From Hyphochytrium catenoides (taxonomy: Eukaryota > Sar > Hyphochytriomycetes > Hyphochytriales > Hyphochytriaceae): a DNA stretch of 46,769 nt. Where the stretch lies: NCBI GenBank assembly GCA_900088475.1, contig FLMG01004727.1:1-46769 (forward strand), read 5' to 3'. A program made the position numbers and the translations under genes. Shown piece after piece: positions 1 through 10,738 of this stretch. The notes beneath the pieces were generated by a model. The model was not told the DNA's origin. It worked only from the letters and a program-made list of their open reading frames with translations, and made no database searches. Position 1 is the first letter of the stretch; the number at the start of each line of letters is the position of its first letter.

Positions 1-271
1 AAGCACGGGATGAGCGTCTCAACAATACTCTCGCATAACATATGTGCCACTTACGTATAAGCTGCCCTGGCAGTGAGGGTATGACTGTTTCGGCAAAAGA
101 GAGCGAGAGATAGGCAAATTTAGACCAGGTATCTAAATAAAGTGTACTAGAGCGCGGTCATCGAACCTTTCTCCGCAGTTCCAGTCCTGGTGGCCGAGGA
201 CGGCATGGAAACCTCCGCGTCCCAGGCGCCTGGTTCAAGGGGCATCCTCCAAGCACTGAGGGACGGCTCCA

Positions 272-740
272 TTGGGAGCCTCACTCAAGGAGCCAGCCTA
301 CAAAAGCTATGAAGTATCTGATGTGTCATCAGTCTCGGGCGGCTCGTCTGCTTCAAGCGAAAACGTAGTACTAGCGTGGGTTGGCGCTCTATCAGATGCT
401 AGATTACAAGCTTTAGAGAGCGATGAAGGGAATCTTCGTGCCTTCAGTTCCGCTTTTATAGAGCAGGTGTAGGTGTATGTCCGCCCTGGACGCAGTCGTT
501 TGCTAGTCAAGCATCGGCAATAAACAACAGCGGGCTTGTCCACGGTGCACTTAGATGGTGGACTATGCAATGGATTAGGGTGAGATGCAGCTAGTGAAGC
601 GCTATGGCAGAGTCGCGGAGACCTACGAAGAAAAAGAAAAGATCCTGGCCCTAGCAGTTCACTGCAGCAGGTCCGCTCCTCGTCTTCCCCAGACGGCAAT
701 GCTCGTCGCCGCGGCAGGTATCGCCGCCTTCCTGCGGCGG
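272..740 (+). CDS. Possible two-exon gene fragment, weakly VPS37 (Mod(r))-like
   Basis: An open frame from about 260 to 466 ends in EQ followed by GTGTAG, and a second open stretch starts after a CAG at 591. Joined in phase, they read ...LRAFSSAFIEQ then LVKRYGRVAETYEEKEK. A first part of the type 'LSDARLQALESDEGNL' followed by a charged helix with 'YEEKEKILALA' resembles the Mod(r) domain of the ESCRT-I subunit VPS37, but the helix is far shorter than usual. No convincing start codon lies in this frame (a TGA sits at 257), so an upstream exon or an intron near 230-260 is needed. The 3' end runs to a TAG near 750 through a doubtful alanine-rich tail. It could be a short coiled-coil gene of another kind or not a gene. 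Confidence 0.25.
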
Positions 741-829
741 CTGTAGTTCTACAGTATAGTGGAGAACTATAGGGCGCTCTCTTCGCGCGGGAAGGGCATT
801 TAAACTTCATAGCGGCCTTTACTTTTCTG

Positions 830-2600
830 AACCTGTACGACGTAGTATCCTATGTTACTACATATGTGTGGTGTATACTAACGTTACCCGCTTGGCAGTA
901 TTTTTCAAGTATGGGGAATGACAAGTCCGGACTTGCTTCGACGACTTAAATTTGGTTCATCCGCTTGGTGTTCTTCCTCTACTTGTACTTGTACAACTGT
1001 AGAACTTAGCGATGAGGCCAACCATGGGCAAGTTTAGACGATGCTCAATGCTACTAGAATCTCCGATGTTGGTGAAAATAGCGTTGTCTACCATTTATTG
1101 GGAAGTAGATCTAAAGAAGGATTATTACCGTTGGACCTGCATGCTGTTATCCTAAAAGCTATTCTTTCCACATGGTCTAAAGTACAACTATACAAGCCAA
1201 CCATGGCTTTTTGGAGTCGAAATGAAGATTCAAAGACAACCAACCCTGTTTGTATGAAGAGTTACCTGTACCGGTAGAACTAGTTCTATGGTTAGAAGGT
1301 TCGCAGATTGAACCAAGTGCATACACTGTACAAGTAGGAACTGCATTTCTACCATTCTTGGCAATTGGACAAAACCCAGATTGAATGAGGGCTGCTTTGC
1401 TATCTTGATCACATTCTTTATTCGAGATATAGTTGTCAACACTGACCAGGAAAGAGTATAATCGATAACGTAATTCCTGATAAGACTAGATTTAGTTTAC
1501 TTTAAGTGAAGGTGTGAACGGGAGACTTGCAGGAATAGTAATACTGATCTATGGCGCTTTCACAAAAGTTTCCCCTGCATTATAGGATATCTACTTCAGA
1601 CGGTAGTAATACGACTTGGACGATTCGAGAATTGGAAGAGCAGCCCATCCGCTCCCTCACATGATTTGAATCCAACGTTCCTTTGTATTCATAATCCATC
1701 CATTATAACGTACGTTTTGAGTCATATGCTTTGCTAATGTCAGGAATAAGGTGGTATGTTAGCCTGTTGGACAGACGCCCACCCACCATCGATAGCCTCC
1801 CAGAAGTCATTTCACCATATCTCACGCCACTTATTCACCATAGTAAATGCGAGAGATTGTTCACTCTGTCTCCCGACAACATGGGAATCTAAAAACCTGG
1901 AGCCTCTAACCCGTCAATTCCTACTCTCTCCCTCTGTCTTCCTCTTACATAGCCACCCCAGCTATAGAACTTCTACCACCAGTTCCTAGGACAGAGTAGA
2001 CACATTTCCAGTCGGAAGCTCCACTAATTTGGAGTAGTAATATTTTCAGTGAACCTCTTATAGTGCCACACAAACCTCGAGGATACTAATAGTAGGCGGG
2101 CTAGACAATGGTCTGGGCCTTCTCCATCATTCAAATCGGCCTCCCAACTCCTAGCCGCCGCCTACTCTGCCCTTCTCCGCATGGAGAGACAGAGTGAGGT
2201 ATTACAGCTAGAGATACTTTGAAGAGATATATTCAAGGCAAGGCGCGACGACGTTCTCTGTCCCGTCATTATTACCTTTCTTTGCCTTGCTTTTTGCCTG
2301 ACAGTGAAAAGCCCAGGTCACAACGCTCTTATCGACCACCTTGCGCGTGGGATCCTTTCTTTCATAGGACCAAGGCACCGACCGTGTCTCTCCGTTGCTC
2401 TGCCTTTCAGTCTTTGGTCGGCCATCTGACAAACAAGGAGCCTGACGATTAGAAAATTCAAAAAATCACTTAGGGTTTCCCAGGCCCCAGGCTTGCCCTC
2501 CTGTCTACCGTGAGTTTCTCTCTTTCCTCTCTCGGCACTTCGTGGACGTAGACGACCTTCACACTGACCGCAGATCCGCTCCTCCACCCGCAGTTTCCCT
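830..2600. other. Mostly non-coding stretch with an AT-rich coding-like island
   Basis: No complete gene is recognisable. Between about 900 and 1390 the DNA becomes AT-rich and carries short overlapping open stretches in two plus-strand frames: one from an ATG at 1041 to 1277, the other from about 1228 to 1384 reading ...YEELPVPVELVLW and ending in IGQNPD-stop. The frames do not join by an obvious intron, so this may be a decayed gene or mobile-element remnant. The rest to 2600 shows only short random open frames. Confidence 0.3.
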
Positions 2601-2626
2601 GTTCCCTTCGGGCGTCCTGTGGCGAC

Positions 2627-3601
2627 ATGAACGCCCAACTCGCTGGAGCGAATCAGCAAAATGTTCCCGATAATGCGGCTAACCGCAGGGACAAAGAGGA
2701 GGGAGATGGCGGTGGCTCTAAGCGCCGCGGCCGCAGACCAGGCTCCACAAACTATGCCTTCGAGGACCTTGAGCGTAAGATCCTAAGACACCTTCTGAAC
2801 TACCAGCTATAGCTTTGCAGTGCTCACGCTGTATCTAACCGCTTCCCCGTAGGAATGGTCCAGCTCGTAGATGAAATGAAACCAATCTCCCTCCAAAGCT
2901 GGAATGAAGTGGTAGATAGATTTAACAACTGGGCACAGAGTCAGGGCCGTCCTGTCAGGGACGTAGACGCCTTCAAGCGCAAGTTTGAAAAGATTGCAAA
3001 CTCAAAGCTGGAAGCGACAGATCCTGCTGAGAATCGCATCGCCAAGAAAGCAAAGCAGGTCTATCAGCAGATGGGCAACCAGAAGGCAGGACTTGACCCT
3101 GCTGCCACGCCGAAAAAGAAGAAGCTGGCTAAGGGTCTAAAGAAGTCTGTGAAGAAGCTGGGCGCTAACAAGGCTGCTTCTGGTGGTGCACCCAGCTCCA
3201 CCAAGGCAGCTAATGCCGCCGAGCCTAGTGGGCCCGTTGACCCGAATAAGTCAAAGCTCATGCAGTTCTTCCATCAGAATGTGGCGACGACACTGGCAGC
3301 CAATCAAATGAGGACAGAGCAGGAACTTGCCCAGTTCCAAGGCCGGCTGGATCAGCTTTTGAGCAATAATCAGTCACGACTTGAGCATCAGCTGGCAGAG
3401 CTGCGCTTCCAGGTCCAGCAGCAGCATTTGCATACTCAAGTTATTTTGCAGCAGTTGCAGACCATCCATGCTATTATCATGATGAATCGAGAGTCCAATG
3501 CCTACCCTGAGCCCCAAACACACTCGCCTCCCCCTCCACAGCAGCCCCCTGCCAAGAAATCTGGGGAGAAGGGCGCTGGGAAAGGCAAAAAGAAGATGTG
3601 A
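2627..3601 (+). CDS. DUF6818-type Myb-like protein
   Basis: The model has two exons, 2627-2774 and 2853-3601, giving 298 residues. The intron starts GTAAGA and ends CCCGTAG, and splicing restores the frame across ...YAFEDLER/MVQLVDEM. Residues about 27-95 hold the family pattern: a basic lead (KRRGRRPGSTNY), a helix, 'SWNEVVDRFNNWA', then 'GRPVRDVDAFKRKFEKI'. This matches the Myb/SANT-like DUF6818 domain known mainly from oomycetes and fungi. A lysine/alanine-rich linker (residues about 120-175), a glutamine-rich predicted coiled coil (about 185-255) and a proline-rich, basic tail follow. By analogy it is a nuclear DNA-binding or chromatin protein. The exact family is a judgement from motifs. 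Confidence 0.75.
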
Positions 3602-4152
3602 GTCATTGTCTTTACCTTATGGTGCGCTAGCCTTGATGATAGAGGACTTATAGCGACGGCGCCCTTGTGTTATATGCTGCCCTCCAGGACAAAAGCCGTC
3701 TAGTCTGGTGCCTTTAATTTGCGCAGCGGAGCTAGAGGAGGCTATTGAGACGGACAGCCGGCAGGCTGGCCATTGTACTTTTACGCCCCGCCTGATATCA
3801 CATGCCAGCTCGCATCCCTCTCTACGCTTTGACATTCAGTTCGTTCTGTCCCCTCTTCTTCGCCGGTCCTCCTTATCCTCCTCCTTTTCTTCTCTATCAT
3901 CCCCCACCCCATGCCCGGAGCTCCGTATAATATAGGAGTCATAGAGCCGACTGGGCCTGCAGGTGGACCACCTCCCGCCTAAGCTAATATATTCTCGAGT
4001 TGGAGCAGCCGTCACCCCATCCTAATTCTTGGCTTTACGTGCTGCAAATCTGGATACACCCTTGAAGCTTTCGCCCGACCTCTAGAACAGAATGCTAACC
4101 AGCGCTTTCAATGATCATATTCTGGGTGCACCACTGGGTGGCCCAGCGTCAT
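3602..4152. other. Intergenic stretch
   Basis: Only short unsupported open frames are seen here. The stretch separates the stop of the DUF6818-like gene from the stop of the minus-strand gene that ends at 4153, so it is a tail-to-tail spacer. Confidence 0.4.
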
Positions 4153-4748
4153 CTAGTTCTTCAGTCTCTTTAGCATTTCGTCGACAGCCATTTTTGCCGA
4201 CTCTTCGCTGCGAAAGCGGCCCAAGTAGATTGCCCCTTTGGACCGAAGGACTTTGGCGTCATAACCCTTCTTCCGTCTGCGTATGGCCCACTGGGTGTCC
4301 TGAGGACCTTGTTTGCCCTTCCTTTGTAAAGACTGCTCTGACTCTGTGGAGCGTGCGGATACTGATTCTCTGCTGCTTGATTGGTTTTCCCGTGGAGAAG
4401 AATAACTATGATCTACTCTACCACTGTCCTTCTCTGGCTGTTGAGTTGAGCTTGTGGGAGACTCCTGCCATGCCGTCTTCCGCACTGGGCTGGGAAGGGG
4501 AGCAGCTGTAGCAACAGTAGCGTTTTGCGAGTGGATAGGAGCCTCTCGTTGGTCAACCTCATCATGCTTGACAGAAAGAATCTCTCTAAGCTCAAGTGAG
4601 TCGTTGTCATCCTTCGAGGTCGGCGAGATCTTTGACTGTCTACGGACCGGGAGCAGTCCGCTAGCCATGCGGATCATCTCACTTTTGATTACCGTCTGAG
4701 ACGGAGTTATTGAACTCTTTGACTTCCTTTCATGTCCAGGGAAAGGGT
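4153..4748 (-). CDS. 3' exon of a gene with an AP2-like C-terminus
   Basis: The minus-strand frame is open from about 4748 to a TAG at 4153. It begins just after a CTCAG acceptor and continues upstream of the first ATG (4677) with plausible coding, so 4677 is probably not the true start. The middle is rich in serine, glutamine and lysine. The last 45 residues read as a compact domain: a basic lead (WAIRRRKKGYDAKV), then 'GAIYLGRFRSEESAK'. A short basic strand, an 'IYLGRF' strand and an alanine-containing helix are the features of the second half of an AP2/ERF DNA-binding domain, but key positions differ and this is only a suggestion. Upstream minus-strand sequence at about 4870-4960 could hold a proline-rich exon ending at a GTAAGC donor; the phase does not fit cleanly. 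Confidence 0.45.
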
Positions 4749-5626
4749 CTGAGTCACTTCACTAGTGTAGCTACGTCCTACCCGCGGTGGTGATGCAATA
4801 GTCCTCGACGGCAAGGCCCAGAACTCTCTACGAGTGACTTACAAAGCGTGAAGACTTCTGCTTACAGCCAAAGCTTCATGCCAGTGGACGCCTCTGTGTC
4901 CGGCACTTGATCAAGGGCGTCTGAGGCGGCTGGTGGAGGAGAGAGAGGAGGAGGAGGGGAAGGCAGGCGGTGGCAGCCAGCGCGAGCAAGCCAGCGATTC
5001 TGATGCTATCACTGGGGGCAGTTTCAGGTTGATGGGTATTTAACGATAGGCTCACTGTTAGTCCTCCTATGACTCTCAAACCCTTAAAGACCCCGGGTAG
5101 GGCAGCCGCTAACGGTAGAATAATCGACCAATCTGATGAGCTCCCAAGGTCAAGATTGGGAAGCGGCTACTCTCCAGCTTCGTCATGCTCTGGCGGCGCC
5201 CTCATCTGCGGCGCCTCTGCTGGTCCCTGACACTAGCATCAGCCCCTCAGCATGGCGCTAAGATTGGTCAGGCTGTCTCTGTCTGTTGTCTGATCCTGAC
5301 AATCTGGGAAGGAAGAGCGAACGCACTGCCTGGAGCTCCACTTCGTATAGTTACTACTAATGGTGGTTGTTGGCTTGGCCCAGATGAGGCAGAGGCTCTG
5401 TAGGCTTAGTTGATATTGTCTATAACGCCCAATGTCCCGCGGCATGCTGAGCCCTCGCTGTTGCAATGAGCGTATATAGAACTCCGCAACGAATAGAATG
5501 TTGGCATATACCACAGAGTTTTTCATTTAGCAGATTGACCTCTGTCTCTTAGAATGGATGGTAACAATGTTGTGACCTCGGCTTGCCCTTGTGTGGCCAG
5601 CCTTACAGCCAGTCCCTTCTTCCTTG
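4749..5626. other. Unresolved stretch with candidate exons on both strands
   Basis: A minus-strand proline-rich open stretch (about 4870-4960) may belong to the gene ending at 4153. On the plus strand an ATG at 5132 opens a short helix-like reading (WEAATLQLRHALAAP) that stops near 5257 without an obvious continuation. A GCCGCTAACGGT element lies 16-27 bases before that ATG. No product can be assigned. Confidence 0.25.
5105..5116. promoter_or_regulatory. GCCGYTAACGRY element, copy 1
   Basis: Reads GCCGCTAACGGT. It is one of six near-identical 12-base sites in the window and lies just before an unassigned plus-strand ATG at 5132. Confidence 0.45.
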
Positions 5627-7583
5627 TCACGCCTCCGTTCCAGTTGAGGGCTCGAAAGGGTTCTGAGTCCCACAGTTGGCACCTACGAGAGGAGACCATA
5701 AGCCAACACCACAAGAGCAGGCGGCAGAGCAGTCTACTACGATGGGTAGAGCTAGCTGTATAAAGCAGCAGCCCGCGCAAAGAAAGCCCTGAGTGAAATA
5801 CTTGTCCAGAAGGCCATTCTTGACGCACCGTAAAAACCTGAAAAGCATTTGCATATTCCTGCGGAACAGAGAAGCCATGTAAGCGTGCTATCTAGTCAGG
5901 CTGAGCACCAACTCACAATGCGTTGTCAGTACCTGTCTTGAAGTCGCAGATGCCGCGGTTGGAGCAATCAACATGGCAGATGTTGCCTGAAAGTCCTATA
6001 CCGTGGCCTCCCATCGCCGTCTTTCCACTGCAATCTAGCTCGTTCTCGTCTGTCATTGGGTCATCTCCGGTAGGACATCGTCCTGAGAGAGGTTATAAGG
6101 AGAGGGCAAAGTGCAGAACAGGATACTCTTTAGCATTAGCGTCGTCATCATCTGGGCAGGCAAAAAAAATCAAACAGCCACTGCAAAAACTCACGCAAGC
6201 TGCAGTCTGGTCCGAAATACTCTGAGTCCTGAACCTGCCCAGGTCCCAGACCGACCTCCCACGCTGAGTCGCAGACTGCCAATACATGGAAAGAGCACGA
6301 AGAAGTAAGTATGGCGACCATCCCACTACTAAGCAGGAGTTGAACCCTACCGCAACCGTAGCTTCCCTCTTGATCCCAGGTTGAGCTTTGCTGCATGGAG
6401 TCGCAAGCAATGAAGGAATAAGCGCTTGAGATCAGGCATGGCAACCACAAATGATAACCTTCCTTTAGGATAGATAGGAAGAGGAAAGGGACGAGGAGAT
6501 GCAGAGGTACCTGATACCCTTCATACAGAGTGGGCGGCGATAAAGGTGTTCCACTGCTCATCCGGGCAACCTGCCGCATATTCATACAGATGCCGTGCCC
6601 TGAGCAGCTATTTGGGCAGCTCCCTAAAATGCAAAAAAACGTCTTAGATCACTACTCTCTCGTCTTTATAGCTCTCTCCTTCTCCAGAGCTAGCGTCACA
6701 CAGCGCTCTTACGTCTGTTGCAAGCCCGGCCCTCATATCCTTCAAAGCAATCGCAGACGCCTCGCGCCCTGTCACAAAGCCCGCCGTTGCTGCACTCCGC
6801 CATCGCGTGAGCGGCGGCTCCTAGAGGCATATCGGCCCACGCTTTGCCTGTTATTAGTAGCAGCAACAACAACAGCGAGGAAGTATTAAGAGTTAGAGAG
6901 GGCAAGAAGACGATGATGAAGGTGGGTTCCTGAGAAACCAGCAGAAAGTACTAATAACTCGGAGACGGCCTAGAGCTTAGCGCTCCCCCGTATTGGCAAC
7001 GCTTCGCTAGCTATCGTCTTCCCGTATCCCTTACCTGCGGGACAGACGCCTAGTAGGAGACAGCATGTCATGTCATGGAAAAAGCATTCGGACAGAGGAG
7101 AGAGGGTAGCGGAGGTTAGTAGATTCGACAGTGCAGAGACAGTACTGCATAGGATCGTAGCTTTCCCATGGACTTACGAAGGGAGCAGTCTGGAGATTTA
7201 TAGTATGAGACGTCTGCCGTAGAGCCCCAGCCATGATAGCAATTGCACGTCTTGGAGACAGGGTTGCACGTGCCATGACCATTGCAATTATTAAGCATCT
7301 GGCATCCCACGCCAAGCCCAACCGGAGTAATGGGACGAGCAAGGACACTGGATAAGAGACGGAAGATGAGTTAGTTCAACTGCTCCCTTTTAATTAGCTG
7401 ATATTGTTGGGGATGATGGTGGTAGCTTAACGTCGCGAGAAAGAAGAACAGATAAAAGATGGCGAGTTACCTGCGAGGGACAAGCATGAGCTCCAAAGCT
7501 GCCAAAGCAAACAGTACATGGAGAGCCGAAGGAGCATAAAACGACATGGCGCTGGCCACGGCTCTCTTTTCTCTTTGTTCCAT
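5627..7583 (-). CDS. Secreted EGF-repeat protein with DCSLRxCP modules
   Basis: The model has ten exons: 7583-7471, 7347-7178, 7049-7035, 6847-6713, 6623-6511, 6390-6351, 6275-6195, 6082-5933, 5858-5829 and 5682-5627. All phases agree and the product is 300 residues. An N-terminal hydrophobic stretch (FYAPSALHVLFALAALELML) looks like a signal peptide; a second ATG at 7547 would give a tighter one. Cysteine-rich EGF modules follow: CNGHGTCNPVSKTCNC, then PDCSLRVCPAG, ECSNGGLCDRARGVCDC, CPNSCSGHGIC, GCVCDSAWEVG with FGPDCSLRRCPTGDDP, and CSNRGICDFKTGICKC. DCSLRxCP-type EGF proteins are common in diatoms, oomycetes and other algae and are usually secreted or on the cell surface. Exon 3 is only 15 bases but supplies the conserved RVCPA. 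There is no membrane anchor near the C-terminus. The ligand is unknown. Confidence 0.88.
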
Positions 7584-9840
7584 CTTGATGCGTTTAAAAG
7601 TTCCAAGCGCTATGGCAGGAAGGGCGACTGCGTTTCTCGTCCGCAGACTAATAAGGGATCGAACCGCCACGGCGATGGAAGCCCTGATATTTAATGCCTT
7701 GCTTGTAGCCTAGTAACGCAAAAGATTTGATGACAAGAGTGATTGAAGTCTCCGCTCGCGTCCTCGCGTCAGGCTATTTGTTTCTCTCTAACGGGCGTGT
7801 CAGGTAGTAAATAACGGAGCTGCGAGGCATAGGAAAGAGAAGCGCGATCCCATCTTGATGTGGTGACTGTCATCTTCTCCCTCCTCTTCTTCCAGTGTCA
7901 GGCTACTTTGGACTCTCTCCTAACAGTGTAAGAAGAAGGGTGCCTCTTACCTGCCTAAACACTGATTAAGGTGTAATGATTGACGGAGGCGTTATTAGGT
8001 AGATGGGGTCGTGTAGGTAGAGAGACCAACAAAGCGGCTCGGTGGTAGAGAAGAGTAGAAGGGACTGCTGCTGCCAGGTCGTACTATTTCCGCCTCTTTG
8101 CCTTTGGCTCTTCTCTTGTTTGCTGCCTCTTCTGCTGCTGCGATGTCTCGGCGGCCGGTTTTGAAGAAGAAGCTTTTACCTGGGCTTTTCTACCTTTCGA
8201 GCTGCTATGCCTTACGGCTTCCTAGCTACTAGCGTCGAAGCTCTATCACTATGCCACCCGTAATAGCTATCCTTCCTCCTTATCTACTTCCGTCGCCATC
8301 ACCTTTTATCATGGCTGCCACCCCAGATCCCTACGGTCTGCGCCCTCAGATGACTGACGCTATAAATTTCTGACAAGAAGCACAACTCCGCTTTTATGAC
8401 AGAGCATTCGTGATGCGGTAATTTCTTCAGTCCGCGCGACGGCACTGCTGCAATTTTATCTGATGACCAGTCCAACCTCCACCATGGAGCCGCGACACTA
8501 CTTCTCTGTCTTGGTTCCTCCGACAAGCGCTTCCTCTTGTGCTCTTCTTCTCCCGCTGGAGACCCCTACATATAACAGCTTCTCTTCGCCTTGTGTTCCC
8601 TCCTCTCGCTCACTTCTACTTTCTGCTGATCGGTGTCTCCTCCCTTTTCCTCTCTGCAGCAGGTGAGGACGGACACCACAGGCCTTCCTCCTTCTCTCTA
8701 ACTTCTAGCTGGCCTCTTTATCTTCACAGCTGGCCTGCGCCTCCTCTTCTACTCTACCCGCTGAAGATCTCTTTCTCCTCCTCTCCCTTCGCCGCCTTTT
8801 CCCTTTGCATGCATTCGCTTCTCTGCAGTCTCAACCAGAGCAGGAAGAAGAAGACAGCCCGGCACCTCTCTTCTGTGCTCTCACTCGCTTCCATCGCTCT
8901 GTGTGTCCATCTCTCTGCGTTTCTTTCCTCACTCATACTGCTGCTCCACCGCCACTCTGTCTCGTTTCCTCTATATCTCTGTCTCCTCTCTGTCTTGCTC
9001 TCTGTCTGTCTGTAGATCTCTGCCTCTGTCACTTACTCTGTCTCTGTCTTCTGCGTCTCATCCACGATCTCCCTACATTTTATTCCTCCATACAACGAAA
9101 CGTCGTCAATATTGGGCTCCAGTCCCCTCCTCCAGCCCCCCAGGAGATCCGTGCGTCGTACGCGTACAGCAAGAACCTGGAACAGACGTTGTTTACTGGG
9201 AATAACGCCGCTAACGGCTAGTATTCGCGCCAAGAAACTTCGTCTGTATTTGCAGCACTGATTTCTCTCTGAAGACGACTGCAGGCAACAGTGAGTTCCC
9301 ATCATGGAGATCTTCAATTGTGAGATGGTGAGGTGATGACGCAGGCAGCGCCAGGAAGACTAGCAGAAGCATCAGTGGGTCTGCTCGTCCAAGAAGCGGC
9401 CTTGGATTGCTCTGGTCTTTATCGACCTAGCAGGCGTCTAAGCTAGAGTCCGTGACTGAAGGAAGGCAGGTCATTATTCCCAGGTGCTGCTTTAGCAACA
9501 GGAAGTGGAGAAGAATATGCTATAGTAAGCGGTGGCTGAAGGGTGATTACCACTTGGGACAGGTCTATGGCCAACAGGTCAGCGCATAGCACCTCGCATT
9601 AGGCTGCAATCTTCAGCAGGTTCGGCTGACGTCTTCCCCGTCCTTCGCCTCTGACTTTGCGCTGACCTCACTACCTTCTTCTAGCACCTCTTAAGCTCTA
9701 GACACATACCATCACTGCCTAGCTAAGCACTCTATTCACAGTGGCTTCGCATGAAGGAATTGAGGTAGTGAGGGCCATTGATTATCAACAACTACCCCAG
9801 TGGCCCAACAACCTTGTCCATTCAGAGGGAGCAAGAGGCT
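7584..9840. other. Head-to-head upstream region with a long pyrimidine-rich tract
   Basis: This 2.2-kb region separates the starts of the EGF-repeat gene and REV7. From about 8460 to 9065 the plus strand is strongly C/T-rich (runs of CTCTGTCTCTG and TCCTCC), which creates long serine/leucine or glutamate/arginine open frames that I regard as artefacts. A splice-like GCAGCAG/GTGAGG occurs near 8655-8668, so part of the tract might be a transcribed leader of REV7. One GCCGYTAACGRY site lies at 9207. No protein-coding gene is supported. Confidence 0.5.
9207..9218. promoter_or_regulatory. GCCGYTAACGRY element, copy 2
   Basis: Reads GCCGCTAACGGC. It sits in the shared upstream region of the EGF-repeat gene and REV7, about 620 bases before the REV7 ATG. 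It is the exact reverse complement of the copy at 24397. Confidence 0.5.
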
Positions 9841-10656
9841 ATGGCGTCCAACAGCTCCAAGGCAAAGCAGATGGACAAGGATGGCGGTCCTCCAGGCGCT
9901 GAGAGCAATGACGCTCTCGTGGAGATGCTTGCAGACTTCCTGGAGGTCATGACGCATATCACCTTGTACGTTCTCTCTAGCTGTCCTCATCCTCCCTCCA
10001 CGTTCCTTGCTCACGCTAACCACCGCCAGGTTTGCTCGGCAAGTCTACCCGTCAGGTGAGTCCGTCTCAGCACACGAAGGGACTGGTTGAGTTCATGCTA
10101 AGTCTATGATCAAGCAATCTTTGAGCGACGGCAAAAGTATGGCGTCCCCGTGTGGATGAGCCGGCACCCAGCGCTGAACTCATACATCAAGCTCGTGACA
10201 GAAGGAGCCAAGCCTTTCCTAGCTGAGCATTCTCTTGAAAAGTTTGTCATCGCCATACGAGGGAACAAGGATGCCGAGCGAATGGTCATCAAGTTGAACT
10301 TTGCCTTTTCTCAGGCTGTTGAGAACTGGGAAGACCTTGGCGATAGTTCCCAAAAGCTACAAGGGCTGCAAGAGCACTTCCGCGGCTGCATATTGAAGAC
10401 CCTAATCATCGATGACTCTCAGAAGCCTGTCATTCCTGAACCTTCCTTTGAAGTGTTTCTATACTCGCGCCCAGCTGGTGCAAGCGTAGCCAAGGATGCG
10501 GCGGTCTACTTGCCGTCTCTAGATGTGAAGAAGGCCTGGGTGACAGCCGAACCTGGCCGTGCGGAGATCTCCGAGCCGCTTATTCTGCCCATCAAATCGG
10601 CAACGGCCTCCGCAGCTATAGGGCTCGAGGTTTACATGGAATCATCTAATGTCTGA
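9841..10656 (+). CDS. REV7: HORMA-domain protein REV7 (MAD2L2), Pol zeta / shieldin-type adaptor
   Basis: Exons are 9841-9965, 10030-10055 and 10115-10656, giving 230 residues against about 211 in human. The protein is the HORMA adaptor that clamps REV3 in translesion polymerase zeta. In order it shows LADFLEVMTHITL, ARQVYPSAIFERRQKYGVPV, 'MSRHPALNSYI' and 'KPFLAEHSLEKFVIAI', which line up with the human sequence ([39 protein letters not shown]). A C-terminal safety-belt region ends in 'LILPIKSATASAAIGLEVYM', matching 'LIPLKTMTSDILKMQLYV'. The 26-base second exon is short but conserved. The ATG is the first in frame after the upstream stop. The stop codon is 82 bases from that of the next gene, which runs the other way. 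A MAD2 paralogue is less likely because of the YGVPVWMSRHP match. Confidence 0.92.
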
Positions 10657-10738
10657 CACTATTGGCACACTCACTTGCATTGTTTTGAGAAAACGAGAAG
10701 CAGGCGCGAGGAGAACGAATGATAACGGTAAAGAGGTG

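Noticed and set aside
5239-5526. Minus-strand ATG-initiated 95-codon frame downstream of the EGF gene
   Set aside because: It has no recognisable features, no splice partners and ordinary composition; it lies just beyond a well-supported EGF-gene stop.
7640-7700. tRNA-like B box (GGTTCGATCCC on the minus strand)
   Set aside because: No matching A box, anticodon stem or acceptor stem could be drawn around it.
8463-9221. Long plus- and minus-strand open frames rich in Ser/Leu or Glu/Arg
   Set aside because: They follow from the pyrimidine-rich composition; several overlap on both strands, none shows a family pattern, and no start or splice context is convincing.
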